DNA of 64,000 nt from Vibrio kanaloae. Its GTDB lineage: Bacteria; Pseudomonadota; Gammaproteobacteria; Enterobacterales; Vibrionaceae. The position numbers and the translations under genes were made by a program. Below the pieces are notes generated by a model, which saw nothing but the letters and a program-made list of their open reading frames with translations, searched no databases and was not told the origin of the DNA. This document shows, in pieces, positions 43,498-57,353 of the stretch. The stretch is from positions 3,110,146 to 3,174,145 of the forward strand of contig NZ_AP025497.1 in the NCBI RefSeq assembly GCF_024347535.1, given 5' to 3'. How positions within the stretch are numbered: position 1 is the stretch's first letter; each line of letters starts with the position of its first letter.

Positions 43498-44859
43498 CTA
43501 TTTTTTCTTAACCGGACGCTGCCAGTTAGCTATCTTACGTTCTTTAGCGCGGCTGATAACAAGTTCATTTTCAGAAACATCACGTGTTACCGTCGAGCCT
43601 GCACCAACAGTGGCGCCGTTTCCAATAATCACAGGTGCGATCAACTGACTATCAGAACCAACAAACACGTCATCGCCAATGATGGTCTTAAACTTATTTG
43701 CACCATCATAATTACAAGTGATAGCGCCCGCACCAACATTGACACGTTGACCGATTTCCGCATCACCTAGGTAAGTAAGGTGATTAGCTTTAGAACCCTC
43801 ACCAAGACGAGTGTTCTTCACTTCAACAAAGTTACCTACATGCGAATCGTTACGCATGTCAGCACCAGGACGCAGACGAGTGAAAGGACCAACTGTGCAG
43901 TCTTCACCAACGGTCGCACCTTCAATTACGCTGTATGGACGAATTACGGTGTTGTCATCAATTTCACAGTCTTTCAATACACAGCCCGTACCAATAATCA
44001 CGTTGTCGCCAATGCTTACGCTGCCTTCAATAATAACGTTGGTGTCGATTTCAACATCCATACCGCACTGCAGTTCACCGCGTAGGTCAAAGCGGCTTGG
44101 ATCGCGTAACATAACACCTTGTTTCAATAGTTTATCAGCCTGCTCAGCTTGATAAGCTCGCTCTAGACGAGCCAATTGAGAACGGTCGTTAACGCCTTCA
44201 ACTTCAATTGGACTTATCGGATGCACGGCTTCAACCGCACGACCTTCATCGTGAGCTGCTGCAATAACGTCAGTCAGGTAGTATTCACCTTGGGCGTTGT
44301 CGTTGCTTAGGCCAGATAACCAACGCTTCAGATCACCGCCAGTAGCAACCATCACTCCGGTATTAATCTCTTTGATAAGCTTCTGTTCATCGGTTGCGTC
44401 TTTTTGTTCAACGATAGCGACAACAGGGCCATTACGACGAATAATGCGACCGTAGCCCACTGGGTTGTCTAACACGACCGTAAGTAGCGCGATGCCACCG
44501 TTTGGTTGAGCGTCTAATAGGTTTTCAATGGTTTGAGGTGAAATCAATGGAACATCACCGTATAGCACTAGTACTTTTTCATCATCAGCGAAATGTGCAG
44601 ATGCCTGATCCACAGCGTGGCCAGTACCCAACTGCTCGGCTTGCAGAGCCCAATTCACAGACTCTTCAGCTAGAGTCGCCTGCATCTGCTCACCACCATG
44701 ACCGTAGACCAAATGGATGTTTTGAGCACCTAAACCATTACAGGTATCGATAACATGTTTCACCATTGGCTTGCCCGCAAGTGTATGCAGAACCTTTGGT
44801 GTATTTGAATACATGCGAGTACCTTTGCCCGCTGCGAGAATTACTGCGCTAAACTTCAT
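43498..44859 (-). CDS. glmU: Bifunctional GlmU (GlcN-1-P acetyltransferase / UDP-GlcNAc pyrophosphorylase)
   Basis: A 453-residue enzyme for the last two steps of UDP-GlcNAc synthesis, needed for peptidoglycan and LPS. The N-terminal uridyltransferase domain has [18 protein letters not shown], and a left-handed beta-helix acetyltransferase domain begins near residue 250. Catalytic His is expected in the [14 protein letters not shown] region. The start at 44859 gives the family N-terminus [11 protein letters not shown]; the frame is open to 44877. It follows the atp terminator. glmS, the usual E. coli neighbour, is not here. Confidence 0.96.
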   Translation of the reverse strand: MKFSAVILAAGKGTRMYSNTPKVLHTLAGKPMVKHVIDTCNGLGAQNIHLVYGHGGEQMQATLAEESVNWALQAEQLGTGHAVDQASAHFADDEKVLVLYGDVPLISPQTIENLLDAQPNGGIALLTVVLDNPVGYGRIIRRNGPVVAIVEQKDATDEQKLIKEINTGVMVATGGDLKRWLSGLSNDNAQGEYYLTDVIAAAHDEGRAVEAVHPISPIEVEGVNDRSQLARLERAYQAEQADKLLKQGVMLRDPSRFDLRGELQCGMDVEIDTNVIIEGSVSIGDNVIIGTGCVLKDCEIDDNTVIRPYSVIEGATVGEDCTVGPFTRLRPGADMRNDSHVGNFVEVKNTRLGEGSKANHLTYLGDAEIGQRVNVGAGAITCNYDGANKFKTIIGDDVFVGSDSQLIAPVIIGNGATVGAGSTVTRDVSENELVISRAKERKIANWQRPVKKK

Positions 44860-44984
44860 TGTAAACCTATCCAACATTTTTTTTATTAAGCCGATATTGT
44901 AACCGTTTTTGGCTTACGAATTAAATCGCAATAGCAATTTAACCAGTACTTATACGTAAACGGAGCATTTTTGAGATATCCAAA

Positions 44985-45014
44985 ATACAAAAAGGCGACC
45001 CTTAGGTCGCCTTT
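44985..45014 (-). terminator. Terminator of the atp operon
   Basis: AAAGGCGACC-ctta-GGTCGCCTTT, 10 bp, with TTTTTG following on the minus strand. Confidence 0.9.
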
Positions 45015-45042
45015 ATCTCAGAATCGATAATCTTATAAAAGA

Positions 45043-45465
45043 TTAACGACGCCTTTTTGTCAGTTCGATAACTCGTAACTGAGCAATGGCTTTAGCCAGT
45101 TCACCGGCCGCTTGTGCGAAGTCTATGTCGCCATGCTGATTTTGGATATTCTCCACAGCCTTGCGTTTAGCTTCTTCCGCCTTTGCTGCGTCTAGCTCTT
45201 CACCACGGATAGCTGTATCAGCTAGTACAGTCGCTGTACCAGGCTGAACTTCTACCATACCACCAGAAACATAAATAATTTCTTCGTGGCCGTGTTGCTT
45301 AACAATACGCACCATACCAGGCTTGATAGCGGTCAGCAGTGGAGTATGACCATGGAAAATACCAAGTTCACCCTCACTACCGGTCACCTGAAACGTCTCA
45401 ACAAGGCCTGAGAAAATTTGTTTCTCTGCACTTACAACGTCTAGGTGAAAGGTTATTGCTGCCAT
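45043..45465 (-). CDS. atpC: ATP synthase F1 epsilon subunit
   Basis: A 140-residue central-stalk subunit. An N-terminal beta-sandwich ([33 protein letters not shown]) is followed by a C-terminal helical hairpin. It can inhibit ATP hydrolysis by extending into F1. It is the last gene of atpIBEFHAGDC and is preceded by a strong AGGAGG ribosome site. Confidence 0.97.
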   Translation of the reverse strand: MAAITFHLDVVSAEKQIFSGLVETFQVTGSEGELGIFHGHTPLLTAIKPGMVRIVKQHGHEEIIYVSGGMVEVQPGTATVLADTAIRGEELDAAKAEEAKRKAVENIQNQHGDIDFAQAAGELAKAIAQLRVIELTKRRR

Positions 45466-45483
45466 ATCGCCTCCTAGTTAGCC

Positions 45484-46905
<1,422 letters not shown>

Positions 46906-46921
46906 TTAGTTTTACCTAAGC

Positions 46922-47788
46922 TTAAACCGCAGCTGCGCCTGAAACGATCTCAGAAAGTTCTTGTGTAATCGCCGCTTGACGCGCTTTGTTATACACAAGT
47001 TCTAAGTCATCAATAATGTCACCAGCGTTATCTGTTGCTGATTTCATTGCAATCATTCGAGCCGCTTGCTCACAAGCAAGGTTCTCAACCACACCTTGGT
47101 ACACTTGAGATTCGACATAGCGAACCAATAGTGCATCTAGTAGTGGTTTTGGCTCGGGCTCATAAATGTAATCCCAAGAATGACTGCGTTTCATTTCTTC
47201 GCTATTTGATTTAGGCAAAGGAAGTAATTGATCGATCGTTGGTTCTTGTACCATAGTGTTTTCAAACTTATTGAACACTACGAACAGGCGGTCTAACTCG
47301 CCTTCATCATATTTCTTCAGCATAACGCTTACAGAGCCAATCAAATCTTCAAGGCTTGGGCGATCACCCAGACCAGAAACTTGAGCTGCTACTTTCGCGC
47401 CGCTGTTGTTGAAAAATGCTGTTGCTTTAGAACCTACAATTGCAAGCTCCACATCAGCACCTTTCTCAGACCAATCTTTCATGTCGTTCATGGCTTTCTT
47501 GAACAAGTTAATGTTCAAACCACCACAAAGACCACGGTCTGTAGAAACGATGATGTAACCAACACGTTTGGCTTCACGTTCCTCAAGATAAGGATGCTTA
47601 TACTCGAGGCTACCATTAGCCAAATGACCGATCACTTTACGCATTGTTTCTGCATATGGACGAGTAGCTTCCATTGCGTCTTGAGAACGACGCATTTTTG
47701 AAGCTGCTACCATTTCCATTGCTTTCGTAATCTTCTGTGTGCTTTTAACACTACCGATTTTATTACGTATCTCTTTTGCGCCGGCCAT
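46922..47788 (-). CDS. atpG: ATP synthase F1 gamma subunit
   Basis: A 288-residue rotor shaft subunit. The N-terminal and C-terminal helices that form the coiled coil are visible ([20 protein letters not shown] at the start; [19 protein letters not shown] at the end). [16 protein letters not shown] is the family signature. It lies between atpA and atpD. Confidence 0.97.
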   Translation of the reverse strand: MAGAKEIRNKIGSVKSTQKITKAMEMVAASKMRRSQDAMEATRPYAETMRKVIGHLANGSLEYKHPYLEEREAKRVGYIIVSTDRGLCGGLNINLFKKAMNDMKDWSEKGADVELAIVGSKATAFFNNSGAKVAAQVSGLGDRPSLEDLIGSVSVMLKKYDEGELDRLFVVFNKFENTMVQEPTIDQLLPLPKSNSEEMKRSHSWDYIYEPEPKPLLDALLVRYVESQVYQGVVENLACEQAARMIAMKSATDNAGDIIDDLELVYNKARQAAITQELSEIVSGAAAV

Positions 47789-47836
47789 CGTTACTCTCCG
47801 TTAATGGTATGAGGTGGCCCTAAGACCACCTACCAA

Positions 47837-49378
47837 TTACCAGGTCTGGGTTGCCTTGAAATCGTCAACAAGCTTCTTCAGCTCAGCTTCGATTTCTTTA
47901 TTGAAAGCACCCGTTGTGTCGATCTGTGTTGCTAGATCGGCATATTGACCACGAGCAAACGACAGTAAAGCAGCTTCAAAGTCTAGAACTTTAGAAAGTT
48001 CAACGTCTTGAAGGTATCCACGCTCTGCAGCGAAGATTACTAGAGCTTGGTCAAATACAGACATAGGAGCGTATTGCTTCTGCTTCATCAGTTCTGTAAC
48101 TTTTTGACCGTGGTCTAGCTGCTTCTTAGTCGCTTCATCAAGATCCGAAGAGAACTGAGCAAATGCTGCAAGTTCACGGTATTGAGCTAGAGCAGTACGG
48201 ATACCACCAGATAGCTTCTTGATGATTTTAGTCTGCGCCGAACCACCTACACGAGAAACTGAGATACCTGGGTCAACAGCTGGACGTACGCCCGCGTTGA
48301 ATAGCTCAGTTTGTAGGAAGATCTGACCATCAGTAATCGAGATTACGTTCGTTGGTACGAATGCAGATACGTCACCAGCTTGCGTTTCGATGATAGGTAG
48401 AGCAGTTAAAGAACCAGTCTTGCCTGTCACTTCACCGTTAGTGAATTTTTCTACGTATGCTTCGCTTACACGAGCAGCACGCTCTAGTAGACGAGAGTGA
48501 AGGTAGAAAACATCACCTGGGAACGCTTCACGACCTGGTGGACGCTTAAGTAGTAGCGAGATTTGACGGTAAGCTACCGCTTGCTTAGATAGATCATCAT
48601 AAACAATCAGAGCATCTTCACCGCGATCACGGAAGTATTCGCCCATCGCACAACCAGCATACGGTGCAAGGTATTGCAGCGCTGCAGATTCAGAAGCAGA
48701 TGCAACAACAACAACAGTGTTTGCTAGTGCGCCGTGCTCTTCTAGTTTGCGAACTACGTTAGCAATAGTCGACGCTTTTTGGCCGATAGCTACGTAGATA
48801 GAGAAAATACCAGAATCTTTTTGGTTAATAATCGCATCGATCGCCATGGCTGTTTTACCAGTCTGACGGTCACCGATTACTAGTTCACGTTGACCACGAC
48901 CGATAGGGATCATTGAGTCAACTGACTTGTAACCAGTTTGAACAGGTTGATCTACCGATTTACGGTCGATTACACCTGGTGCGATAATTTCTACAGGCGA
49001 AGTCAATTTAGCTTCGATTGGACCTTTACCATCAATTGGCTCACCTAGCGTGTTTACAACACGACCAAGCATTTCAGGACCTACTGGTACTTCTAGAATA
49101 CGACCAGTACCTGTAACTTTCATGCCTTCCTGTAGGTCAGCATACGGGCCCATTACAACAGCACCAACCGAATCACGGTTCAAGTTTAGTGCTAGAGCGT
49201 AACGGCCACCCGGTAGTTCGATCATTTCACCTTGCATCACGTCCGCTAGGCCGTGGATGCTAAGGATGCCATCGCTTACAGAAACGATAGTACCTTCATT
49301 GCGAGCTTCACTAACAACGTCGAAAGATTCAATACGTTGTTTAATTAGATCGCTAATTTCAGTGGAATTAAGTTGCAT
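47837..49378 (-). CDS. atpA: ATP synthase F1 alpha subunit
   Basis: A 513-residue regulatory nucleotide-binding subunit, identical in length to E. coli AtpA. Walker A is GDRQTGKT (near residue 169). The start at 49378 ([17 protein letters not shown]) has a GGAG site; the frame is open to 49408, within the end of atpH. Confidence 0.98.
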   Translation of the reverse strand: MQLNSTEISDLIKQRIESFDVVSEARNEGTIVSVSDGILSIHGLADVMQGEMIELPGGRYALALNLNRDSVGAVVMGPYADLQEGMKVTGTGRILEVPVGPEMLGRVVNTLGEPIDGKGPIEAKLTSPVEIIAPGVIDRKSVDQPVQTGYKSVDSMIPIGRGQRELVIGDRQTGKTAMAIDAIINQKDSGIFSIYVAIGQKASTIANVVRKLEEHGALANTVVVVASASESAALQYLAPYAGCAMGEYFRDRGEDALIVYDDLSKQAVAYRQISLLLKRPPGREAFPGDVFYLHSRLLERAARVSEAYVEKFTNGEVTGKTGSLTALPIIETQAGDVSAFVPTNVISITDGQIFLQTELFNAGVRPAVDPGISVSRVGGSAQTKIIKKLSGGIRTALAQYRELAAFAQFSSDLDEATKKQLDHGQKVTELMKQKQYAPMSVFDQALVIFAAERGYLQDVELSKVLDFEAALLSFARGQYADLATQIDTTGAFNKEIEAELKKLVDDFKATQTW

Positions 49379-49391
49379 GCTCCAATCCCCA

Positions 49392-49925
49392 TTAAGACTG
49401 CAATGCATCGCTCAGGCGGTCTAGACGACTGCGCGCTGAGTTATCGATGACTAGGTCTCCGGCTCGAATAATAACTCCACTAAGTAGAGTCTCATCTATA
49501 CTGCAATTCAGCTGAACTTTGCGCGCTAAGCGCTGTTCCAATTTGCTGCTGATATCTGCACGTTGTTCTTTAGAAAGCTCAACCGCTGAAGTTACTTCAA
49601 CGTCGATCTCTTTTTCATGCTCTTGTTTGAGCAATAAGAACTGTTTACACACATCAGGAAAGGCCATTAAACGACCATTTTCAGCCATCACTTTAATCAA
49701 GTTTTGACCGAATTCATCAAATTGTTCGCCACAAATTACAATGAATATTTCAGCTAATTTTTCAGCAGTCATAGAGCTGCTTAATAAATTATGAACATCA
49801 TCATTTTGTGCCACTTCGGCAGCAAAAGTAAGCATCTGACCCCATTGGTCTAGCTCACCTTTATCTACCGCAAAGTCAAACGCTGCTTTAGCATAGGGGC
49901 GTGCGATTGTAGTCAAATCAGACAT
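49392..49925 (-). CDS. atpH: ATP synthase F1 delta subunit
   Basis: A 177-residue peripheral-stalk subunit that joins F1 to subunit b (OSCP family). It begins [19 protein letters not shown] and has the C-terminal [20 protein letters not shown] signature. Located between atpF and atpA. Confidence 0.97.
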   Translation of the reverse strand: MSDLTTIARPYAKAAFDFAVDKGELDQWGQMLTFAAEVAQNDDVHNLLSSSMTAEKLAEIFIVICGEQFDEFGQNLIKVMAENGRLMAFPDVCKQFLLLKQEHEKEIDVEVTSAVELSKEQRADISSKLEQRLARKVQLNCSIDETLLSGVIIRAGDLVIDNSARSRLDRLSDALQS

Positions 49926-49940
49926 ATACAGCCCCTTGCT

Positions 49941-50411
49941 TTAAAGTTTTGCAGTAATGTTGTTAAGAAGATCATCGTGTACATCTTTATCGATTGTACG
50001 TTCAAGGATTTTCTCAGCACCAGCTATAGCCAGAGTTGCGACTTGTTTGCGCAGGTCATCACGGGCACGTGTGCGTTCAGCTTCAAGTTCTGCTTCAGCG
50101 TGCGCTAAGATTTTCTGGCGTTCTGCCTGAGCCTCTTCGCGAGCTTCATCAATAATTTGAGCTTTACGTTTATTTGCCTGTTCAATAACCTCAGTTGCAG
50201 TGCGCTTCGCTTCCTTCATTTGCTCAGAAGCGTTGGCTTGTGCCAGGTTCAAGTCTTTAGCAGCGCGCTCAGCGGCTACAAGACCGTCAGCAATTTTCTT
50301 CTGACGTTCTTCAATTGCTTGCATGATTGGCGGCCATACATATTTCATGCAGAACCAAACAAACAGTGTAAAAGCAATTGCTTGACCCAGCAGAGTTGCG
50401 TTCATATTCAC
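49941..50411 (-). CDS. atpF: ATP synthase F0 b subunit
   Basis: A 156-residue stator subunit with one N-terminal membrane helix (about residues 5-25) and a long charged coiled coil to the C-terminus. Length matches E. coli (156). It dimerises to form the peripheral stalk. Confidence 0.97.
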   Translation of the reverse strand: MNMNATLLGQAIAFTLFVWFCMKYVWPPIMQAIEERQKKIADGLVAAERAAKDLNLAQANASEQMKEAKRTATEVIEQANKRKAQIIDEAREEAQAERQKILAHAEAELEAERTRARDDLRKQVATLAIAGAEKILERTIDKDVHDDLLNNITAKL

Positions 50412-50469
50412 AACAGCTACCCCTCGTTAAGAATCAACTACAAAAATTTAATTAACTATTAAAAGCTAA

Positions 50470-50727
<258 letters not shown>

Positions 50728-50776
50728 TTACGTTCTCCGATTAACATTAATAGTTAGAATAAAGCTTAAAAATTTT

Positions 50777-51577
<801 letters not shown>

Positions 51578-51582
51578 TCATC

Positions 51583-51972
51583 CTATTTTTTATTGTTAAT
51601 GAAAAGCACTGGCGCAAAGATATTAATACCTAGAACCAGTAAATAGGTCAGTTTGAGGGGAATTAATTCCACCTGCATATACATGTAGACAATAGAGAAT
51701 AGTAGAACTGTGATTAAGATTTTTAGAGCTTCGCCTGCATAGAACGACGCCGCAACTAACTTAGTTGCGCGAGCTCCACAAAATAGGAAAGCACACACAC
51801 AAAAAACCACATTAGCAATGACAAAAATACCGCCACCGACCAATGCAGCAAAACCCCAATCAGGATTAACAGCTAAACCTAACCCTATTGCCACTAATAT
51901 AACCGCGCTAAGCTCGATCAATAACATTTGCTTTGCAAGCACTCGTCCTGGTCTTGCTAACGCCGCTACCAT
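51583..51972 (-). CDS. atpI: ATP synthase accessory protein AtpI
   Basis: A 129-residue membrane protein with about four hydrophobic segments, the first gene of the atp operon. AtpI helps c-ring assembly or magnesium supply in some bacteria and is dispensable in E. coli. Identification rests on position, topology and size. Confidence 0.92.
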   Translation of the reverse strand: MVAALARPGRVLAKQMLLIELSAVILVAIGLGLAVNPDWGFAALVGGGIFVIANVVFCVCAFLFCGARATKLVAASFYAGEALKILITVLLFSIVYMYMQVELIPLKLTYLLVLGINIFAPVLFINNKK

Positions 51973-52037
51973 GTATTCGTTCCTCTTTTAAGCCCACTAA
52001 ATCACTCGCTTAAAAGCGTGCTGAGAAATTGGCAAAA

Positions 52038-52065
52038 ATTATACGTTCAGCCAAATCGATTGCAA
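52038..52065 (-). promoter_or_regulatory. atp operon promoter
   Basis: TTGCAA (52060-52065), a 16-base spacer and a perfect TATAAT (52038-52043) on the minus strand, 65 bases before atpI. The flanking 52066-52164 is very A/T-rich. Confidence 0.75.
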
Positions 52066-52164
52066 TAACAATGCAGCAATCATTTACATTTTTGTATACA
52101 AACCTACAACTTTTGTACAAAATTACTTATTTATTACATAATTGACCTAAATCAATTATCTCAT

Positions 52165-53046
52165 TTAGTACTCTAGTTTAGCAATAAGTTGCTCTAATTT
52201 GTGAGGCTCATCAAGAGTAATCGTCACTTTTGACTTACCACTAACAGAACGAGTAACTGAAACGTTTGCTTGCAATTTTTCCGTAAGTCTTCGTGAAAGT
52301 TCGATAGCTTCTGTGTCTTCAGGCTTCGATTCTGTCTCAACCTCTGGTTTTAAGCATTTTTTAACAAGCTGCTCAATTTGACGCACGGTCATTTTCTTGT
52401 TTACCGCAGTATTTGCCGCTTCAACCTGGATATCACCTTCAAGGGCAAGCAGTGCTCGAGCGTGCCCCATTTCAAGTTGCTTTGATACAACTAAAGCCTT
52501 CACAGGTTCAGCCAACTGATTCAAGCGCAGTAAGTTACTGACCGTCGCACGTGACTTACCAATCACCTCAGCAACCTTTTGGTGCGTCAGTTCAAATTCG
52601 TTCTGTAAGCGCTCTAGCGCTTGTGCTTCTTCGATAACATTCAAGTCTTCACGTTGAATATTCTCGATCAATGCCATTGCAATAGCAGCCTTGTCTTCCA
52701 CTCTCTTTATCAAACACGGCACTTGTTTCAAACCAGCCTGACGAGCCGCTCTCCAACGACGCTCACCAGCGATAATCTCAAACTGGTCGTGCGCTAAAGG
52801 GCGTACTACGATTGGCTGAATAATGCCTTGAGACTGGATTGAAGCTGCTAGTTCTTCTAGTGCTTCAGGCGCAATATCCTTACGCGGTTGATAAACACCT
52901 GGCTTTAAGCAACCAACAGCCAGCTCTGTCAATTCCCCATCAGCCGACAAAGCCTGACTATGAGAAGCAACGTGCTGTTTTTCACGAGCCAACGAGCTAG
53001 TTGCAAGCAATGCATCTAGCCCCTTTCCTAAACCACGCTTAGACAT
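52165..53046 (-). CDS. parB: Chromosome partitioning protein ParB (Spo0J)
   Basis: A 293-residue CTPase-type DNA clamp that binds parS sites near the origin. The N-terminal ParB/Srx domain has GIIQPIVVRPL and GERRWRAARQAG, a helix-turn-helix covers roughly residues 135-195 (THQKVAEVIGKSRATVSN), and a C-terminal dimerisation domain ends the chain. It follows parA by 23 bases. No parS site is visible in the window. Confidence 0.97.
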   Translation of the reverse strand: MSKRGLGKGLDALLATSSLAREKQHVASHSQALSADGELTELAVGCLKPGVYQPRKDIAPEALEELAASIQSQGIIQPIVVRPLAHDQFEIIAGERRWRAARQAGLKQVPCLIKRVEDKAAIAMALIENIQREDLNVIEEAQALERLQNEFELTHQKVAEVIGKSRATVSNLLRLNQLAEPVKALVVSKQLEMGHARALLALEGDIQVEAANTAVNKKMTVRQIEQLVKKCLKPEVETESKPEDTEAIELSRRLTEKLQANVSVTRSVSGKSKVTITLDEPHKLEQLIAKLEY

Positions 53047-53069
53047 TGAGCGAATTCCTTTGGTTAGAC

Positions 53070-53843
53070 CTATACTGGGACTTCTTCACGACGCAACATT
53101 TCACCAGCAAGAGCTAGGTATGCCTTCGCGCCTGCAGAATATTTGTCGTAGTACATTGCTGGCTTGCCATGACTCGGCGCTTCTGCCAAACGTACATTTC
53201 TAGGGATGACAGTTCGATAAACTTTATTACCGAAATGTTTTTTAAGCTGATCAGATACTTCATTAGATAAGCGATTACGAGGATCGTACATAGTACGCAG
53301 AAGACCTTCGATCTTCAGGTTCTCGTTTACGACCGCTGCAAGCTTACTGATGGTATCCATCAACGCCGTTAAACCTTCTAGAGCAAAATATTCACATTGC
53401 ATCGGAACCAATACGGAATCAGCTGCCGCCATTGCATTAATTGTAAGAAGGTTTAGAGAAGGTGGGCAATCAATAAAGATGAAATCATAGTTATCACGAA
53501 CTGATGCCAGTGCGCTCTTAAGGCGAACTTCACGGGCAAACACTTCCATTAACTTAATTTCTGCCGCCGTAACATCACCGTTGGCAGCAATGAGATCGTA
53601 ATTGCCCGATGTACTTCGACAAACTACCTCATCAAATGAGGTGTCTTCAACTAACAAATCGTAAGCAGTTGCTTCAACTTGATATTTATCGACACCACTT
53701 GCCATAGTGGCATTACCTTGAGGATCGAGGTCAACAACCAAGACCTTGCGTTTTGTTGCCGCCATTGATGCTGCTAAGTTAATGCAAGTTGTTGTTTTTC
53801 CTACGCCGCCCTTCTGGTTGGCAATTGCTACAATTCTACCCAC
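53070..53843 (-). CDS. parA: Chromosome partitioning ATPase ParA (Soj)
   Basis: A 257-residue deviant-Walker ATPase (QKGGVGKTTTCINLA, residues 9-23; IDCPPSLN for Walker B). In Vibrio cholerae ParA1 and ParB1 draw the origin towards the cell pole. Being beside oriC and rsmG matches other chromosomal par systems. Confidence 0.97.
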   Translation of the reverse strand: MGRIVAIANQKGGVGKTTTCINLAASMAATKRKVLVVDLDPQGNATMASGVDKYQVEATAYDLLVEDTSFDEVVCRSTSGNYDLIAANGDVTAAEIKLMEVFAREVRLKSALASVRDNYDFIFIDCPPSLNLLTINAMAAADSVLVPMQCEYFALEGLTALMDTISKLAAVVNENLKIEGLLRTMYDPRNRLSNEVSDQLKKHFGNKVYRTVIPRNVRLAEAPSHGKPAMYYDKYSAGAKAYLALAGEMLRREEVPV

Positions 53844-53857
53844 TATGGCCTCGCTGA

Positions 53858-54490
53858 TTATCCCTGACGCGATAAAGTAACTAGATGACGCTCTCCATTA
53901 AGCTCTGGCACTTGCAAAGCTTTAATGTCTGTCACTGAACACCATTCAGGTAACAGGTCGATTTCGTCTTTAGGATGTTGTCCCTTAAGAGCCAAAAATA
54001 CACCGGATTGCTCTTTAGGTAAATGGTGACACCACTCTACCATGTCTGTCATTGACGCAAATGCGCGACTGAGCACGACATCAAACTTTTCTTCAGGTTG
54101 AAATTCTTCAACACGGCTTTGAATCGGTACTACGTTATCGATACCCAATTCATGAACGACCTGCTTAATAAAACGAATACGCTTACCTAAGCTATCCAGC
54201 AAGTAAAACTCACCGTCTGGGTTCATGATTGAGAGAGGAATCCCTGGCAATCCAGGCCCCGTACCTATATCAATAAAACGTTTGCCTTGTAAGTGGGTAC
54301 TAACAATGATGCTATCTAAGATATGTTTCACCATCATTTCTAACGGGTCACGCACCGATGTTAAGTTATAAGCTTTGTTCCATTTGTTGAGTAATTCAAC
54401 ATAACTAACCAACTGGCCACGTTGTTTTTCAGAGACTTCAAGTTCAGTCTGACCAATCAGGTGATCCAGTTTTTCGCGTAATGCGCTCAT
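53858..54490 (-). CDS. rsmG: 16S rRNA m7G527 methyltransferase RsmG (GidB)
   Basis: A 210-residue SAM methyltransferase that modifies G527 of 16S rRNA; loss gives low-level streptomycin resistance. It has the SAM loop [17 protein letters not shown] near residue 68. Its ATG shares one base with the mnmG stop (TAATG), so the two are translationally coupled. Confidence 0.97.
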   Translation of the reverse strand: MSALREKLDHLIGQTELEVSEKQRGQLVSYVELLNKWNKAYNLTSVRDPLEMMVKHILDSIIVSTHLQGKRFIDIGTGPGLPGIPLSIMNPDGEFYLLDSLGKRIRFIKQVVHELGIDNVVPIQSRVEEFQPEEKFDVVLSRAFASMTDMVEWCHHLPKEQSGVFLALKGQHPKDEIDLLPEWCSVTDIKALQVPELNGERHLVTLSRQG

Positions 54491-56385
54491 TATGCCTCCT
54501 CACCTTTTTTTAACAGGCCATGCTTTTTCAGATAAACCAAAAGAATTGAGATTGCCGCAGGCGTAATCCCTGAAATACGAGAAGCAAGACCTATCGAGTC
54601 TGGCTTAGTGGTTGTGAGCTTGAGAACCACCTCGTTAGAAAGTCCTTTAATTTGGCTGTAGTCGATATCAGCAGGCAATTTGGTATTTTCATGACGAAGT
54701 GATTTTGCAATTTCGTCTTGTTGGCGTTGGATATAGCCTTCGTACTTCACTTGGATCTCAACTTGCTCAGATGCTTGTTGATCTTCCAATGCTGGAGCAA
54801 AACGATCCAATTCAGTTAACTGTGAATAAGTCATCTCAGGGCGACGAAGAAGATCTTCACCACTTGCCTCTCGAGACATTGGTGTTTTTAGGATCTGATT
54901 AAGCGCACCGATATCTTCAGATTTTGGATTTATCCATGTTTCTTTTAAACGTTGACGCTCTTTCTCAATATTTTCCACTTTCTCGTTGAATCGAGCCCAA
55001 CGAGCATCGTCCACTAAGCCAAGCTCGCGAGACTTCTCAGTCAATCGAATATCAGCGTTATCTTCACGAAGCAAAAGACGGTATTCTGCACGAGACGTAA
55101 ACATACGGTAAGGTTCTTTAGTGCCCATGGTTGATAGGTCATCAATAAGAACGCCCATGTAAGCTTGGTCTCGACGTGGACTCCAGGCTTCTTTGCCTTG
55201 CGTAAATAAACTCGCGTTAAGACCTGCCATCAAGCCTTGCGCAGCTGCTTCTTCATAACCGGTCGTACCGTTAATCTGCCCCGCAAAAAACAGCCCCTTA
55301 ATAAACTTAGTTTCGTAACTCAGCTTTAGGTCGCGAGGGTCAAAGAAGTCGTACTCAATCGCATAGCCAGGACGAACAATATGGGCATTTTCAAACCCCT
55401 TCATTGAATGAACGATTTTAACTTGAACGTCAAACGGCAGACTGGTTGAGATACCATTAGGGTATAGCTCGTGTGTCGTAAGACCTTCAGGCTCAATGAA
55501 AATTTGATGGCTGTTCTTGTCAGCAAAACGCATCACTTTATCTTCAATCGAAGGACAGTAGCGAGGGCCAATGCCTTCAATCACCCCTGCATACATTGGG
55601 CTTCGGTCTAGGTTAGCACGAATAACATCATGCGTATTTTCATTAGTATGTGTGATGTAACATGGAATTTGGCGAGGCTGTTGAGCTCGATTTCCCATGA
55701 ACGAGAAAACAGGGGTCGGGTTATCACCATGTTGAACCTCAAGCTCAGAAAAATCGACACTGCGTGCATCGATACGAGGAGGGGTACCTGTTTTCAGGCG
55801 ATCAACTCTAAATGGAAGATCACGAAGTCGGTCAGCAAGAGCGATCGATGGTGGATCCCCCGCACGACCACCCGATGAACTTTCCATCCCAATATGGATC
55901 TTTCCACCCAAGAATGTGCCGACCGTCAGTACCACTGCGTTAGCACGGAATTTAAGGCCCATCTGTGTCACCACGCCCACCACTTGATCCTGTTCCACGA
56001 TCAAGTCATCAACCGATTGTTGGAACAACGTCAGATTCGGTGTGTTTTCTAGCACATTACGAACAAAGGATTTGTAAAGTATGCGGTCAGCTTGTGCACG
56101 AGTTGCACGAACTGCTGGACCTTTTGATGCGTTTAATGTTCTGAACTGAATACCTGCATGATCAATAGCTTGCGCCATTAATCCACCCATAGCATCGACC
56201 TCTTTTACCAAGTGGCCTTTACCGATCCCGCCGATAGCTGGGTTACAAGACATTTGTCCTAATGTATCGATATTATGAGTGAGTAATAACGTACTTTGAC
56301 CAGTACGTGCAGATGCGAGTGCGGCTTCCGTTCCAGCATGGCCACCACCAACAACGATGACGTCAAATTTTTCGTGATAAAGCAT
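54490..56385 (-). CDS. mnmG: tRNA uridine 5-carboxymethylaminomethyl modification protein MnmG (GidA)
   Basis: A 631-residue FAD/NADH enzyme that works with MnmE to modify U34 of several tRNAs. It has the FAD loop [20 protein letters not shown] near residue 12, the family signature [12 protein letters not shown], and a C-terminal MnmE-binding helical domain. It starts at the edge of oriC and is transcribed away from it, as in E. coli. Confidence 0.98.
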   Translation of the reverse strand: MLYHEKFDVIVVGGGHAGTEAALASARTGQSTLLLTHNIDTLGQMSCNPAIGGIGKGHLVKEVDAMGGLMAQAIDHAGIQFRTLNASKGPAVRATRAQADRILYKSFVRNVLENTPNLTLFQQSVDDLIVEQDQVVGVVTQMGLKFRANAVVLTVGTFLGGKIHIGMESSSGGRAGDPPSIALADRLRDLPFRVDRLKTGTPPRIDARSVDFSELEVQHGDNPTPVFSFMGNRAQQPRQIPCYITHTNENTHDVIRANLDRSPMYAGVIEGIGPRYCPSIEDKVMRFADKNSHQIFIEPEGLTTHELYPNGISTSLPFDVQVKIVHSMKGFENAHIVRPGYAIEYDFFDPRDLKLSYETKFIKGLFFAGQINGTTGYEEAAAQGLMAGLNASLFTQGKEAWSPRRDQAYMGVLIDDLSTMGTKEPYRMFTSRAEYRLLLREDNADIRLTEKSRELGLVDDARWARFNEKVENIEKERQRLKETWINPKSEDIGALNQILKTPMSREASGEDLLRRPEMTYSQLTELDRFAPALEDQQASEQVEIQVKYEGYIQRQQDEIAKSLRHENTKLPADIDYSQIKGLSNEVVLKLTTTKPDSIGLASRISGITPAAISILLVYLKKHGLLKKGEEA

Positions 56386-56509
56386 GAACCGACCTCAGGT
56401 ATTCAAACGTTTTCTAAACAGATAAAAAGGAGCGATATACTACCTGTTTTCCTTGCTTGAGAAAACGTTTTTGGAGTTTTTCAAAAAAGCTGTTTTTAAT
56501 TAATATAGA

Positions 56510-56550
56510 TAAGATCTTTAAAGAGATCTTTTATTAGATCTATTATTAGG
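56510..56550. repeat. A/T-rich unwinding repeats of oriC
   Basis: Three successive GATC-containing 13-mer-like units (AGATCTTTAAAGA, GATCTTTTATTAG, GATCTATTATTAG) at the mnmG side, matching the L-M-R layout of E. coli oriC. Confidence 0.8.
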
Positions 56551-56827
56551 ATCGAGGGTGTCTGTGGATAAGTCAAAAATGATCAACAAGATCATGGATC
56601 TTTTTTGGATCAAATGATGTGATCTAACTTTGATCAGGTTGAGGATTAGCTGGGATCAAAATGGCTACTTATTCACAGGGGGAAATTATCCTAAAACTTG
56701 TTATTTGGATAACTATAGGTTAATCACCGTATATGTATGATCTTATCCACAGAGAAAATAGAAAATAAACCGTCGATTTTCCATTTTTTTGAAAAAAAAG
56801 TTATTCACAATCACGATATTCGGAGGT

Positions 56828-56853
56828 AAAAAAAGCGGCATAAGCCGCTTTTT
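56828..56853 (-). terminator. Terminator of mioC at the oriC edge
   Basis: AAAAAGCGGC-ataa-GCCGCTTTTT. It would stop mioC transcripts before they enter oriC. Confidence 0.85.
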
Positions 56854-56868
56854 GGAAGAAAGAAGCGG

Positions 56869-57303
56869 TTAAAACTGGTCAATATGATCGTTAAACCAGG
56901 CTTCAGCTGCATCTTCAGGGACAGGGGTTTCCAATACATCGATGCTAAAACAGTCTGAAATAGACTGTGCTCCGAGGTTTTCCAGTTGGCTGTGGACTGA
57001 TTTTCCCGCTAAACAAAAGGTATCGTAGCTTGAATCTCCTAGTGCCACGACAGCAAAGCGAACCTGGCTTAAGTCTGGAGAATGCTGGGTTAATGCGTCG
57101 ATAAACGGCTTAATATTGTCTGGGAACTCACCGGCACCGTGAGTTGAAGTCACCAATAACCAAAAGCCTTGTTGTGCAATATCATCGTAATCTGGCTGAT
57201 TATGCAGGGTTATTTCATGTCCTTGTTCTTCAAGAAGATCATTAAGGTGATCGCCAACGTATTCAGCACCGCCCAAGGTGCTGCCTGTAATAATATGGAT
57301 CAT
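56869..57303 (-). CDS. mioC: Flavodoxin-like protein MioC
   Basis: A 144-residue FMN-binding protein. The phosphate loop is [11 protein letters not shown] and the later loops are [12 protein letters not shown] and [11 protein letters not shown]. Its physiological role is unclear; biotin-synthase electron transfer has been reported in vitro. It is read towards oriC, as in E. coli, and a terminator lies between. The start at 57303 gives the family [12 protein letters not shown]; a longer frame reaches 57336. Confidence 0.95.
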   Translation of the reverse strand: MIHIITGSTLGGAEYVGDHLNDLLEEQGHEITLHNQPDYDDIAQQGFWLLVTSTHGAGEFPDNIKPFIDALTQHSPDLSQVRFAVVALGDSSYDTFCLAGKSVHSQLENLGAQSISDCFSIDVLETPVPEDAAEAWFNDHIDQF

Positions 57304-57319
57304 TAAGCTGTCCTTACTA

Positions 57320-57350
57320 AGAAAAAAAGCCAGCATAAGCCGGCTTTTAA
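57320..57350 (-). terminator. Terminator of mnmE
   Basis: GCCGGC-ttat-GCTGGC (one G:U pair) followed by TTTTTTT on the minus strand. Confidence 0.75.
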
Positions 57351-57353
57351 AGG

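Larger units (their letters stand above)
56386..56868. other. oriC: Chromosomal replication origin oriC
   Basis: About 480 bases between mnmG and mioC. Four DnaA boxes match E. coli in order and orientation: R1 TGTGGATAA at 56563 (reverse), R2-like TTATTCACA at 56669, R3 TTTGGATAA at 56704 (reverse) and R4 TTATCCACA at 56743. A fifth, TTATTCACA, lies at 56801. To the left, 56510-56550 holds three A/T-rich repeats beginning with GATCTNTTNT-like text, as in the unwinding region. I count 12 GATC sites between 56513 and 56742, the targets of Dam and SeqA. Confidence 0.95.

Noticed and set aside
52165..53843. Search for a parS site near parAB
   Set aside because: No sequence close to the TGTTTCACGTGAAACA consensus was seen near parAB; CACGTG occurrences elsewhere lack the flanking arms.
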